A stretch of DNA of 64,000 bases. Source: Sepioteuthis lessoniana. Lineage: Eukaryota > Mollusca > Cephalopoda > Myopsida > Loliginidae. Of this stretch, positions 53,605 to 64,000 are shown piece after piece. Below the pieces are notes generated by a model. It worked only from the letters and a program-made list of their open reading frames with translations, made no database searches and was not told where the DNA came from. How positions within the stretch are numbered: the stretch's first letter is position 1; each line of letters begins with the position of its first letter. Made by a program: the position numbers and the translations under genes. The DNA lies in the NCBI GenBank assembly GCA_963585895.1, contig OY757911.1, forward strand, positions 65,322,158 through 65,386,157, written 5' to 3'.

Positions 53605-54259
53605 GTTACCCTGCCGCCTGGAGCTGTAAAATACACCGACTACTTCTCTTCAGTGGGTTAAGACCCCCCCCAATGAGTGTCCTGACTCTAAAAATGATGA
53701 TAAGATTCCAGTAATGCTGGAGTTTTGGGGAATGCAGAGTACCCTTTCATTGCCATTGCTCCCAGGTCCATTCTGGCTCGGAATGGTAGCACCTGAGAGG
53801 GCCCTATCTATCGGTTAAATAGAACTAACTCCATACTTATGCTGAACTGAATTGTTTGAATTAGAACTGTTTGACAAAATTGAATAGCTTAAAATGTTTT
53901 TGACAATTAAACTATGTACTTACATTTAAACTGATTGCTAATGCTAAACTGGATTGTTTGAAATGGAATTTTTTTTTTGCATTGAAACTGTACTTACACT
54001 AAACTGCATTGTTTAATATAGAACTGTTTTGACATTTAATTATGTGTAAACAAAATCTGTACTCATTCTAAACTGAATTAGCTGAATGAGAATTGTTTGA
54101 ATAAACTGAATAGCTTGAAATAGAAATGTTTTTGATAATTAAACCATGTACTCATGCTAAACGGAATTGTTTAAAATAGAACTGATTGCATAAAAATGGA
54201 TTTGGCGTTAAATGACCTACAAAGGTTGATATGCCATAAAACCCAACCAACCAACCAAC
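53605..54259 (+). mobile_element. Family A repeat, long copy
   Basis: Head 'ccgcctggagctgtaaaatacaccgac', middle blocks, modules and the (CCAA)n end. The last 210 bp (54050-54259) are identical to 55411-55620. Confidence 0.8.
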
Positions 54260-55243
54260 TATTTACATAACAGTATTTGAAACCATTTAACTGATTAAAT
54301 AAAAGATTAATGTTAAAAACAGGTTTATTTGACCATTAAATATGGCCCCTTAACAGATTCTACCACAGGAAATAAATGCATTGAAGATATACTGGTGAGC
54401 CTCAGAACTGGAGTTTCACCACAAAATGACATCCTTATGTATTTTGTAGGGGATACGATCTTCTAAGCTCCGCCGACAGGGCGATATAACATCTTCAAAG
54501 ACACAATCTCATATGTCTTCGAGATCTATGAGAATACGTACATGACATCTAAAACTAAAATACAAATGACGAAAACAAAGGGATATTAATAAGATACAAA
54601 TAAGGTATATCAATAATTTAATTGTAATTAGAACTGCTAGTTGAGTTCAAATTCTCCGAGGCTGTATTCACTTCATACCATTGCTCTTGGAAAAAGCAAG
54701 GATCAATTTCTCACGTTTTTCTAGTTATGGTGATGGACATCCAGTCTAAGAGAAGAACAACTTTTCATTCGGATCGTGGTGAAAGGAACAGTAAAACACT
54801 CTGCATCCCCAAAATAGTAACGGTAATTCAGTTTACCGACCGAAGAAACTGGGAAGAGGCATGATTGTCCACGAGTTAAAAAGAAGTAGCACTTTCTATT
54901 CGGTTTCATAGAACAGATATGATATGAATATATCATTTACAAACATCAATAGCCATAACTTATCAGTAAATTCTTCATAATTATATCTTATAGAGCCGAC
55001 GTAAACCGATGAACCCAGACTCTAAATTTTTTTGTAATGGATCGGACTGCAACATTTTTTCGGAATAACATTGATTAAAAATCAAACTTTCACATTATAG
55101 ACAAATTATTAGGAAAAAAGTTGCCTGTTTAATTTTTAGAAAGGGGATCAGTTTACTAAGTTACTTTTACAGCAAATAGAACCCTCCACAGCCATTTTGT
55201 TTCATTTTTGTTGAATGTGTTATCCAAACAATTTATTTTGAAA
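54260..55243. other. Spacer with old repeat scraps
   Basis: A diverged family A middle block is visible at about 54340-54485. The remainder, including the short minus-strand frame at 54721-54936, is unrecognised. Confidence 0.35.
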
Positions 55244-55363
55244 ATGACGACCGCTACTACAGACTCTCCAAGAATAAAAATTGTGAAAAGGTTTAACAAC
55301 GATGATATTTTACAATATCTTCAAGAACTGTTAGGAATTACGAACAAAAGAGCAATACCATGA
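55244..55363 (+). CDS. Small 39-codon open frame, possible gene remnant
   Basis: ATG at 55244 with A at -3, after a T-rich leader-like stretch. The product starts MTTATTDSPRIKIVKRFNN, continues DDILQYLQELLGITNKR and stops at TGA (55361-55363). The frame reads on after the stop (TAEIFVLLKHRKTEGG) until the family A insertion at 55411. The start is protein-like (acidic, hydrophilic), suggesting a decayed gene or retrogene, but the family is unknown. Confidence 0.3.
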   Translation: MTTATTDSPRIKIVKRFNNDDILQYLQELLGITNKRAIP

Positions 55364-55410
55364 ACTGCCGAGATATTTGTACTGCTAAAACACAGAAAGA
55401 CGGAAGGTGG

Positions 55411-55620
55411 ACAAAATCTGTACTCATTCTAAACTGAATTAGCTGAATGAGAATTGTTTGAATAAACTGAATAGCTTGAAATAGAAATGTTTTTGATAAT
55501 TAAACCATGTACTCATGCTAAACGGAATTGTTTAAAATAGAACTGATTGCATAAAAATGGATTTGGCGTTAAATGACCTACAAAGGTTGATATGCCATAA
55601 AACCCAACCAACCAACCAAC
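55411..55620 (+). mobile_element. 5'-truncated family A copy, identical to 54050-54259
   Basis: 210 bp without a single difference from the tail of the copy 1.36 kb upstream, ending in the same (CCAA)n. No obvious target duplication is present. It interrupts sequence that may have been coding. Confidence 0.9.
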
Positions 55621-55877
55621 AAGAAATTCGTCGGACACGTACCGTTGGGAACATGAATAAAACTATATAGCCGAAGGGTGTCCTGTTTGTTGTAAAAGTA
55701 ACGTAGAAAACTGATTCCCACCTCCAAAATTTATATGGTGACTTTTCCCGAAAAATTTCTTTACAATCTGAAAGTTTGCTTCTTTGTCGATGTTATTCCG
55801 TAGAAAATTATTTCCTTATTTTTATAACAGAAAAAATCAGAAGGGAGTTGGGTCCCAACAATACATAGTTCTTATAG
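55621..55877. other. Unique sequence
   Basis: Nothing recognised. Confidence 0.4.
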
Positions 55878-55948
55878 TAACCTGGCGCAATGGCTAAATA
55901 GCTGGACTGCGGCCTCGAAGTAAGCGAGTTCGAACTCTAGTTCCGCAG
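55878..55948 (+). mobile_element. SINE-1 head fragment
   Basis: 'acctggcgcaatggctaaatagc' (A-box-like) and 'gagttcgaactctag' (B box), cut by a family A head. Confidence 0.65.
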
Positions 55949-56660
55949 CCCAGGTGACTCGGGTTGTAGAATACACCAACTACATCTCAGCAGATAGGTA
56001 AGACCACTACCAACGAAATATGACACTAAATAATCTGATAGTAATATTGTAGCTTTTGGGAATGCGGAGTATCCATTTATTGCCATCACCCCCAGGTCCA
56101 CTCTGGCCCAGAGTGGTAGCACTTGCTAGGGTTTTATCTATTGGTCAAGTAGAACTGTTTGTCATTTAAACTGGATATCTATGTTAAATTGAATTGTTAG
56201 AAATAGAACGGCTTGACCATTTAACTGTGTGTAAACAAATGATTTATATTTGATTGAATTCTTAGAGATACATAGCAATACTTGGAACCATTTAACTGTG
56301 TGCAGACAAATGATTAATGCTGATTAGAGTACGAAGTGTTAGCAATAACTGAAACTATTTAACTGTGTAGAAACAATAGCAATACTAGTGTGCAAACAAA
56401 TTAGTTCTTACTCATTTAAAAATGAAAGTACCGACAAACTAATCTCTTACGTATCATATATATCTATTTAAATATATGCTAACAAATGACTGATGTTAAA
56501 TTGTAACAGTAATATAGCAGTACTTGAAACCAATTAACTGAGGTAGAAAATGAGCTTAGGTTCGTTTAAGAATGTTATCAAGAAAATGTTTACGAATCGT
56601 ATATATCTTATATATTTGTGTGAACAGTATTTGGCATTAAATGACCTGTAATGGTTGATA
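55949..56660 (+). mobile_element. Family A repeat with second-type tail
   Basis: Head 'cccaggtgactcgggttgtag', middle block to 56150, modules, then 'ctgtgtgcagacaaatgattaatg' type modules, a short TA region near 56455-56470, 'cagtatttggcattaaatgacc' and an (AAACC)n end at 56671-56699. Confidence 0.75.
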
Positions 56661-56699
56661 TACCGTCAGAACAAACCAAACCAAACCAAACCAAACCAA

Positions 56700-56875
56700 A
56701 TCAATGTTGTAGCGCAGTTATGTTCACTTTCAGACTAATACCGTTAAGAAAGGTATAAATTCTTCATCTCCCAGAATCTTATTGTATCACTGTGGTTATT
56801 TTATAAGGATGACTTTGCTATTGAATAATCCAAGAAGGTTGATATGCCGTTAAACAAAGGCACTGAAACCTAATT
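56700..56875 (+). mobile_element. SINE-1 3' part
   Basis: 'ttcactttcagactaatacc', 'aagaaaggtataaattc', 'gactttgctattgaataatcc' and 'aggttgatatgccgttaaac' match the SINE-1 body and tail. The head is lost. Confidence 0.65.
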
Positions 56876-57965
56876 TACAATAATAATCGGTGATTAATCA
56901 AACACTTCGTTCCCCTGGTTGGGATTATCGTGTCGTATCTGTTCATCTTCATCAGCTGGTCTAGGAGATTCTAACTCCAAGGAATCACCTTTCCATTGCA
57001 GTAAAGGGAAGAGTCTGAGTAGTCTAAAATCTTCGTGACCTCTACAAAATAGCAGGCAATTTTTGTACTTGCCGACGCTTATGGATTACAAATTATGCGA
57101 ATGAATGTGTAATAAAATATCAACTTGAGTAGTTAATTCTAAATTTTTTGGCTGCTTAACTCGTCATGAGCATTTTGCTAGTTGATGTAGAAAATGACTT
57201 AATCTATGCGAAGTGGGATTGGCAGAAAATATAGTTGGCAGTAATGTGGATTGCCGAAATCTTATTTCTGCAGGTTGAAAGGCAGCTGACGCTAAAATAC
57301 TGTTATGCTTATATTTGTATTATATCAGAGCCAACTTAGCGCATTCGTTTTTTATGGATCTTCCTAATCTCTGCCTCTGAATAGTTGGCATATGCTATTT
57401 TTCAGTGTCCTTTCTTTAATAGCCTTAATGTAATTTAGTTCTTCTGGTGTTGTTTTAAATAATTCAGTTTCACTCTTTAGACTTCCTCTGCAAAACTATG
57501 TTCATATCATTTCATCTGCAATTACTTCTAGATATTTTCTGAGATGTCCGTGTAGTTGTTTGACTTCCTGCTTCAGGATTCCTGCTTCAGGATTTTCAGT
57601 TAAAACCAGCTTTTATTTTATCCACGTACTGGATTTTTTTTTTAGATAGTGAATATGTTCAAGCATTTTTACTGATACGAAAAATTCTTGAGGGAGGGTT
57701 TTAAGAATGTTAAACTATACAAAACGGGAAGGTTATTCCACTGATAACTGCGCAAGTGTCATTCATTCGACCACTTACACAGAAGATTTTAGTAAAAGCC
57801 AGAATCTGCTTTAAAGGATGGCAAACTTTCTGGGATCTGAGATTCAAATGGATCCCTAAATCTAGGCCAGAAGACTAAATCCTATTAGTTTCAGATAATG
57901 GATTTAGCTATTTCAGCAGGCCACAGAGTGAAATTAAAACAAGGAGAAACGCTATAATTATTTAG
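56876..57965. other. Unique sequence with possible old coding relic
   Basis: On the minus strand near 57430-57600 fragments such as TTPEELNYIKAIKERTLKN and VKQLHGHLRKYLEVIADEMI look protein-like but are broken. No family is assigned. A 14-bp direct duplication (tgcttcaggattcc-like) lies near 57570-57600. Confidence 0.3.
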
Positions 57966-57966
57966 A

Positions 57967-58324
57967 TCACGCCAAAAAACTGAACAAATTATTGACTATA
58001 AAAGTAGCAGCTGCGCCAGTTATTATTGGAACACTGAGAATATTTCCGAAACCTTGTGAAATCCGAGGAAGAATTGAAAGCGTCTCTGTAACGACAGTTA
58101 CAAACGGCAAGAATACGTACAAACGGCAAAAATACTTACCAAGGTGTTGCTGCCCAGTCAATCTCTAGTGTAAACCATAAGTTACTACTACTTCTACTAC
58201 TGTCTGGAAAAGAGAGATAGGAGGAAGCTTCGAAATAATGTGCACCATAGAACTTTTGAAATCTACTAGAATACTTAGAAGAGACCTGGTGAGCATAGGA
58301 GAATAGTTTTGACGCAGATTTCAT
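57967..58324 (-). other. Two adjoining minus-strand frames with a splice-donor-like junction
   Basis: Minus-strand frame 58324-58136 (SKLFSYAHQVSSKYSSRFQ and so on) runs into a strong donor-like tggtaagtatt near 58133-58143. A second frame (58161-57967) overlaps. Neither product is recognised. It could be an exon, but a chance frame is equally likely. Confidence 0.2.
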
Positions 58325-58720
58325 TGAAAAAACACCAGTTAAGATTGGTGAGAAAAACTTCCAAGTTTGAAGTGTAAAAAATGGCTTTTGTTTGGGAAAA
58401 TATGAATAAATGCGAGAAGCTGTTTAATAACTGAATGTTGTGAATTAAAGTTGCATCCTAAGGGACTTTTATAATTGCTTCAACAAATAGGAAAAACATT
58501 TGCTTTTAGATTACGGTCTGTAGTTGCAGAAAAAAAAGGAATGTTTAACAAATATTAACAAGTAATGTTTTACAAGAAGGGATAATTATATTCAAAATCA
58601 AAGAAAAAATCTAACTTTTTGGGAATTTCAAACCAATATCCTTTAATCATTCTACAAGTGTAGATTGTTCTCATTTTGCTGTCCATACTTTGAGTGATTT
58701 TTGCCTTTATAAAACAAAGA
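58325..58720. other. AT-rich spacer
   Basis: Nothing recognised. Confidence 0.4.
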
Positions 58721-58724
58721 TTAC

Positions 58725-58862
58725 AAAGAGGTTGGTTGGTGGGCTGGTTGGATTTTATGGCATATCAACCCCTGTTGGTTATTGTTTTGAAGGTGGGGTC
58801 TTACCCCTCTGCAGAGATGCAATTGGTCTATTCCGCAGCCCGAGCCAACTGGGCCACTTATA
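58725..58862 (-). mobile_element. Family A tail joined directly to head
   Basis: Minus strand: 'ttggtgggctggttggattttatgg', 'atatcaacccctgttggttatt' (tail) is followed at once by 'ttacccctctgcagagatgc' and 'gcccgagccaactgggcc' (head). The middle of the element is deleted. Confidence 0.65.
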
Positions 58863-58889
58863 GGAAAACGAATTCTAGTTTTTGATGGT

Positions 58890-59080
58890 CAGCCAACATT
58901 GGTGTGTCCATGTTATGGAATCCACTGGGGAACTTCGCTTATGAGTTCATCCAGCAGTGTATAGCATGCCTTGCCCGTATTACTTGGATGGTTTGCAAGA
59001 TGGGGGGTAGGTGGCTGTACAACTACTATTTTGTTGGGTGCTGCATCCGAGATTTGTTCAAAACACCCTTTGTTCTTTGT
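58890..59080 (-). pseudogene. Small RTE-like C-terminal fragment
   Basis: The minus-strand frame reads PPTPHLANHPSNTGKACYTL and LDELISEVPQWIP, which aligns with LPPITKTIQVRRTRHAGHCW and DELISDVLLWTP of the copies at 20050 and 33870. About 60 codons, with substitutions and frameshifts. Confidence 0.65.
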
Positions 59081-59685
59081 AATACAATGTTGATTTGTTA
59101 AAGATACTTTTTTGTTTTGACGTGAAGTTTTATTGATTTTGTTAGTCAATTTATGAATGCGATAGATCTTTTAAATATAAAATTTGCATGCGCACTATTG
59201 CAATTGCCTTTTTAAATTAGTGACCACTGACGTTGGTGTTTTACAATATTAATTAAGCTTTGCTTGATTTGTGATCAAGGCTCAAAGTGTGGGACATGCC
59301 ACGAGTTAGAAACTCGTTAGAGAATTAGACATAAACGATAAATCTTAGTTAAAACGAAATAAGTCATAATTATTATTATTTTCGATACTTTTATAGGTCC
59401 ATTATTTGAACACTTAAGCCCTTGATTATCTGATACTCTCTATCAGAACTCACAAATTCATCAAAATATTTAGCAGAAAACACGCGCAAACATCCTTGAT
59501 TAGGTTTATTATATCATTAAAAAAAGGCTGTGATGTTAAGCCTTTCCATTATTGGTACGAGTAAACTCGCTTTGAGCAAGGTTCTAGCAACCTCGCAATC
59601 TCACAATGTAGTATTTTAAATATCGTTATATAACCCCATAGACATTGTCTCCAGACAAAATGTATGCCTAGAAAAATAAGTTTTT
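59081..59685. other. AT-rich spacer
   Basis: Nothing recognised. Confidence 0.4.
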
Positions 59686-59689
59686 TTTT

Positions 59690-60105
59690 CTATAGAGGTA
59701 ACACCTGATTGGGTTCTATTTATTGGTCAAATAGAACAGTTTGACATTTAAACATTTTACTTATGCTAAACAGAATTCTTTGAAATAGAACTGATTTTAC
59801 ATTTAACTGTGGGTAAACAAATGACTGACGTTTAATTGAATTGTTAGTGATACACAGCAATACTTGAAAGCATCAAACTGTATCCCAACAAACGATTAAT
59901 AACAAATAGAATTATTCGTATTAAATAGAAAAAGATGAAACCATTGAACTGTGTGAAAAAACCCAACTCGGGCTCGTTTAAAATGTTACCTACAAAATGT
60001 ATTTAGAAATTATATATCTAATATATCTGTACCAAAAGGACTTCACACGAAAAAAAAAACCCTACAAGGGTTGATATGACATAAAAAAACAAATCAAACA
60101 AACGA
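59690..60105 (+). mobile_element. Family A repeat without head
   Basis: 'ggtaacacctgattgggttc', 'ggtcaaatagaacag' and tail modules, 'gtgggtaaacaaatgactg', 'ggctcgtttaaaatg', 'cctacaagggttgatatgac', ending in an A/C-rich run. Confidence 0.65.
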
Positions 60106-60570
60106 AAGATATCTTTTCACTTTTTTTTACTAGATATATATTTTTACCTGTATTCGAACTGCTGATACTATTTTCATATACTGACAACTATTTCTCAATC
60201 GTGCACCTCAATACACCGAGTCGTGAGGATATCATGCATCAGTTTTCAATTATAATTTTTCTTTTGAGTTGTTTTATTGACTGGTAACTCATAGTTATGA
60301 GATGTTTGTGTCAAGAACGTGTGATTAATGAGAAATGACACCTTTATGCAAATAGGGTTGGAGGTGATTTCTTTTTCATTATTATTATTATTATTATTGA
60401 TTGCAAAAAAACTGCATTATCTGCAGTTCTTCAATCAAGAGAATTGTTTAACTTGGACAATCGTGTGGGAATATATATGACAAATGGGTTGCAGTGAAAG
60501 AATGGGGTTTGCAATATGAAATTAATGCTGTCATGCCAGGTCAAGATTTCCCTTCAGAATAGCTATAGAC
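60106..60570. other. AT-rich spacer
   Basis: A short (ATT)n lies at 60379-60398. Nothing else is recognised. Confidence 0.4.

Positions 60571-60576
<6 letters not shown>

Positions 60577-60633
<57 letters not shown>
60577..60633. repeat. (TA)n microsatellite
   Basis: Perfect (AT)n tract. Confidence 0.95.
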
Positions 60634-60634
<1 letters not shown>

Positions 60635-61558
60635 GTTTGCATAGTCGATAGATTAAAGAAGAAAACAAGATTACAAATTCTGGCAATTCAGAGCAAACTG
60701 TCATAAAGGTGATGCATCTTATTAATATCTGTGTAGGTCAAAGCAAATTAATAAAAAAACAAACAAATAAAACAGCAACAACAAGAGAAAATATCAAAGA
60801 ATGCACCACAAATGCCGACGGACTAAAAATTTAATCCAATTTCTTAATTGATATAAAAAAAATCCGATGAACTATTCTCTCATCTGAGAAAATAAATATA
60901 TGCCTCAGAATTCTTCTGTAGTAACAGATTTATTGGATTAGATTAAAAGAACAACAAAACCAAGAAGTTCCTAACGAAATATCAATGTAAATGATATACA
61001 GTGGACTTTATTTAGTCTGGCATAAGGTAACAAATTTGGAGCATCTAACATGATCTTAAGTAGTATGGCATTGAGCTAAAAATGTGGAGCAATCATGAGG
61101 GATTGAATACACTTCAATAATAATGATCTATGAAACGATCTTCCCAACTAATGCAACTGTTGGATTGAAATGCAAATTTTTTTTTTATCCTTTTTGTCTC
61201 GAACAATTCATATGAATATTACATGTAGGCGTATCTGGACAATTTCCATCTTTGACTATGTCTGGCAATAAAAAAAAAAAAACATAATGGAAAAGGCGAC
61301 GTCTCAGAAATTGGTATTTACTAAATCTAGCTTCGTTCGATATAGTCAAATGCAGAGAGAGTTGAAAGTGGAATGAGGCGAGTAGGAAGATTATATGTCG
61401 GTATTTTCCAAGTGGAGAAAGCGGGTTTCTTTGCCTTGAAAAACAGCATTCGAAAATTTAGTTTAAACACCAACTATTAACACTAGTGGGGAATAGGCAA
61501 TTACCTAAGTAATTATTTTTTGTCTTGGTTTCTTTTTTTTAATAGCCTTTATTTAATA
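60634..61558. other. AT-rich unique sequence
   Basis: A-rich and T-rich runs, no gene seen. Confidence 0.4.
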
Positions 61559-61559
61559 C

Positions 61560-61700
61560 ATAGCTTGGTGATAAGGTGTTTCATTCCTTTCCCAAAGGTA
61601 TTAGTTCGAAAGTGAACGTAATAGTGTAACTAGAGTTCGAACTCGCTTAGTACGATAACACAGAACTATACGGTAGCCATTAAACCATCGGAACTCTATT
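61560..61700 (-). mobile_element. SINE-1 head and body
   Basis: Minus strand: 'tttcccaaaggtattagttcg', 'gagttcgaactcg' (B-box side) and 'agccattaaaccatcgg' head. The tail is missing. Confidence 0.65.
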
Positions 61701-62445
61701 CTAAATAACTATTAAGTCCTTGGCATATCTCAGAAATAACATTGTTTGGGGCTAACAATACATTATGTTTCCATGTGTCATTAGCGTAGAAATTAAGATT
61801 TTAAATTATTTCGCTGTGAATAAGAGATTTGCAAGACCATTCCTTGTATTTTTCTCAATAGGCGCTCGACATTTGTAGCCTTATGTCGAACTTAGTTTAG
61901 TGAATAAGAACGTTTCATTTATCGTTTCTGGGTCCTTTGGTTGGAGAGGGGATTAAGGTCAATGTCTAGTTTTAAGGGGCTGTCTCTATAGGTATCACCA
62001 CTGTATTACATATGTTCCGTTTTAATCTTGGGACTTTTGGCACATCTGAAGGGAGTAGAATCTCAAATAGACAAGACAATTTTTGTACTGAACTCCACGT
62101 ATGAGTGGCATTTTTGACAATAAAGGATGGCATAGGGCTGTCTTCGACCCCCGTGGAAATATGAGTAAATATTTTATCGTTGAGTAGTGATTTGCAAGAC
62201 TTATTATTGTAATAAATTCGATTTTTACTGAGACCCTTGAATTTATATCCTTATGCCAGACTGAGGTAAACTTATTCTATAAACAAATTAACAAAATTGA
62301 ACCCTTTCATTTTCCGAATGTTCGCCAATTTCTATAGTAAATATAAGTTGGTTTCTTTGTGCTGGAAACAGAATGATACATCTAGTTCGAGACTGCGTAA
62401 AATCGAACTGTCTATTTGAGACATAAAGGCAGCTCACAAAGTTGG
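61701..62445. other. AT-rich sequence with two old repeat scraps
   Basis: 'aggcgctcgacatttgtagccttatg' at 61860 and 'ttatatccttatgccagactgagg' at 62230 are related to 37443. Nothing else is recognised. Confidence 0.35.
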
Positions 62446-62448
62446 CTT

Positions 62449-62536
62449 TTGAAAAAAAAAAACAAAAACAAAAAAAACAAAAAAACCCCCAAAAAACAAA
62501 AACAAAAAACAAAGCAAAAAGAAAAAACAAATAAAA
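62449..62536. repeat. A-rich (CAAAAA)n-like tract
   Basis: Low-complexity A/C repeat. The Phe/Leu/Val-rich minus-strand frames through it and the next tract are artefacts. Confidence 0.85.
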
Positions 62537-62608
62537 ATAACAAAACTGAAACATGACGTTGCTATGACTTTGAGAAGAGAAATAAGGTTCTTTTTAGGCT
62601 TAAAGTGA

Positions 62609-62610
<2 letters not shown>

Positions 62611-62639
<29 letters not shown>

Positions 62640-62650
62640 GAGAGAAAAAA
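62611..62650. repeat. Poly(A) tract
   Basis: Pure run of about 29 A followed by A/G-rich sequence. Confidence 0.95.
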
Positions 62651-63520
62651 AGAAACATACAAGACAAAAGTAGGCCAAGCAATAAGATCTGCCGATTCGA
62701 AATACATTAGTCGGGCGAGTGAAGAATAACTCTTTACCGGCCTAAGATAAAAAAAAAATGCATAAGTAGTTAGTGAAAACCTTTGTAATCAATAAAAAAA
62801 AGAATGTACTGTACGAAGGTTTTACTGATTTTTACATTCGATAAATTCAGCTGAGTTCAAATAATACATGCTTAATACATACTTGACATGTAGCCGATTT
62901 CGCATTGTTATTGCGCATAAAAGAATTATTTGCAGGTTTTTTTTCTGTACAAAGAGCGAAGAAGATGAAGAGTTTCACATTTATTCTAAGGCGCCGATAT
63001 ATGCAAAGAAGCCTCTTCAATATATTTTCATGTTTAGTTTTGTATAATACGATTCTAAAAGAGAAAAGATGAAAAGAGAAAGATTGCATTGTGAAAATGT
63101 TTCAAACGACATCAGCTGGCTAACCTAGAAAATCTGCATTCAAAATACAATTTAGACTGAAATTCCGATCACTGTCACTAAAGTAAATATTTAAGCTGTG
63201 TTGAAAATTACTATTTCTGATATTCTTGAAAAGGCAAATGAATGAGAACGGTATATTTCTCCATACCTGAACGTATATTTCTCCATAAACTAAACGGTTA
63301 CGATTGAAATTTTTGCAAAGTTACCGAGTACAACGCACACACCTGAAGAAAGCTGAAGGATACAGTGATAAAAACGAAGGCAGCAAAGACGAGGAAACTG
63401 GTTGAAAATCCTCATTGTATAAATATAACACTAACTCGTTTAGAGAGTTCTAACAAAATTTCAGTTATGAGTTCACCGTTGCTACACAGCGAGGTATTAA
63501 AGTTAAATTCTTGTTATATA
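62651..63520. other. AT-rich sequence, no gene seen
   Basis: Contains the short tandem 'cgtatatttctccata' (63249-63292, two copies). No recognised gene. Confidence 0.4.
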
Positions 63521-63610
63521 CGAAGCTTTGTTTAGTTTGACACAAGGTCACTAGTATGAGTTATTAAGTGTGAATCCAATCCACTGCGGTCGTAATGCTA
63601 CGTGGCAAGA
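63520..63610 (-). mobile_element. Eroded SINE-4-like scrap
   Basis: 'acgaagctttgtttagtttgacacaaggtc' and 'gtgtgaatccaatccactgcgg' loosely follow SINE-4 order. Confidence 0.35.
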
Positions 63611-64000
63611 TATTATGAAGTAGCAAATGCAAATTTATCTTAAAATAATGATCGATAAAATCTGCATAAAACTGAAGTTTGATACTTGTTTAAATATTTG
63701 TTCTAAAGGATAAATTGTTAGATTGACTATCAAAAGTTCTAAAGATTCGGATAGAATAGGGTTAATGGGGCTCCTCTTCTTAAAATTCATTAAAAATAAT
63801 GACACATTGACTTAGTTTTAAGAAAATAGCGAATAAATTTGTAAAATGCTAATTTTTCAAGTAGAAAAAAAGTTTTAAAAAACTTGAAAAGGCTAGGAAA
63901 AAAGACAGCTTCAAATTTTACCAAACACAATAAAAAGCAAACCTAATTGCAGAATATTTCAAAGTGTGAACATTTTTGATAAATTAAAAAAAAATCTGAG
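63611..64000. other. AT-rich sequence to window end
   Basis: Nothing recognised. Confidence 0.4.

Noticed and set aside
62288..62682. Phe/Val-rich minus-strand frames resembling transmembrane peptides
   Set aside because: They are translations of A-rich low-complexity DNA.

Overview
The window is AT-rich, repeat-dense eukaryotic DNA. No prokaryotic gene layout is present: there are no operons or ribosome-binding sites, and most open frames are short and random. The best guess is a mollusc, probably a coleoid cephalopod such as an octopus. This rests on abundant tRNA-derived SINEs, a repeat family ending in (AACC)n after a 'ggttgatatgccataaaa' motif, long compound (CA)n(TA)n tracts, and retrotransposon proteins of types I recall from cephalopod and cnidarian predictions. 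The taxon is inference. The sequence itself shows only a repeat-rich metazoan-like genome.

Layout. 1-1.7 kb: minus-strand pieces of the (AACC)-tailed repeat, called family A here. 3-11.7 kb: a cluster of decayed LINE copies, all on the minus strand, with reverse transcriptase motifs and an R2-type restriction-like endonuclease domain. 13.5-16.3 kb: two dead DDE transposons (a mariner copy with terminal inverted repeats, and a second transposase on the minus strand). 19.6-20.3 kb: a 5'-truncated RTE-like retrotransposon fragment. 21.3-24 kb: a SINE split by three tandem copies of a GC-richer ~830-bp unit. 24.2-25 kb: the only long uninterrupted open frame (259 codons, unrecognised). 25-29 kb: mostly unique sequence. 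29.1-30 kb: a very GC-rich tandem duplication. 30-35.2 kb: nested SINEs, family A and RTE fragments. 36.4-43 kb: more of the same. 43.6-44.6 kb: another LINE copy. 44.6-47.1 kb: a possible LTR, then three copies of a short SINE carrying a hammerhead ribozyme motif, two of them in inverted orientation. 48-60 kb: family A and microsatellites. 60-64 kb: largely featureless A/T-rich sequence.

The elements record a relative order of insertion. A tRNA-derived SINE (called SINE-2) sits with 14-bp target duplications inside two RTE copies and, as an internally deleted copy, inside family A. Another SINE (SINE-4) with an 11-bp target duplication was later split by the 830-bp array. A 210-bp family A copy identical to one 1.36 kb away was dropped next to a small broken reading frame.

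The most notable observation is the hammerhead SINE at 45.2-47.05 kb. In the 45.3-kb copy every element of a type I hammerhead can be drawn: CUGAUGA, a 5-bp stem II, GAAA, a palindromic short stem III, a UH cleavage site and a 6-bp stem I. No conventional multi-exon host gene could be recognised by eye, so the window may be intergenic or intronic.
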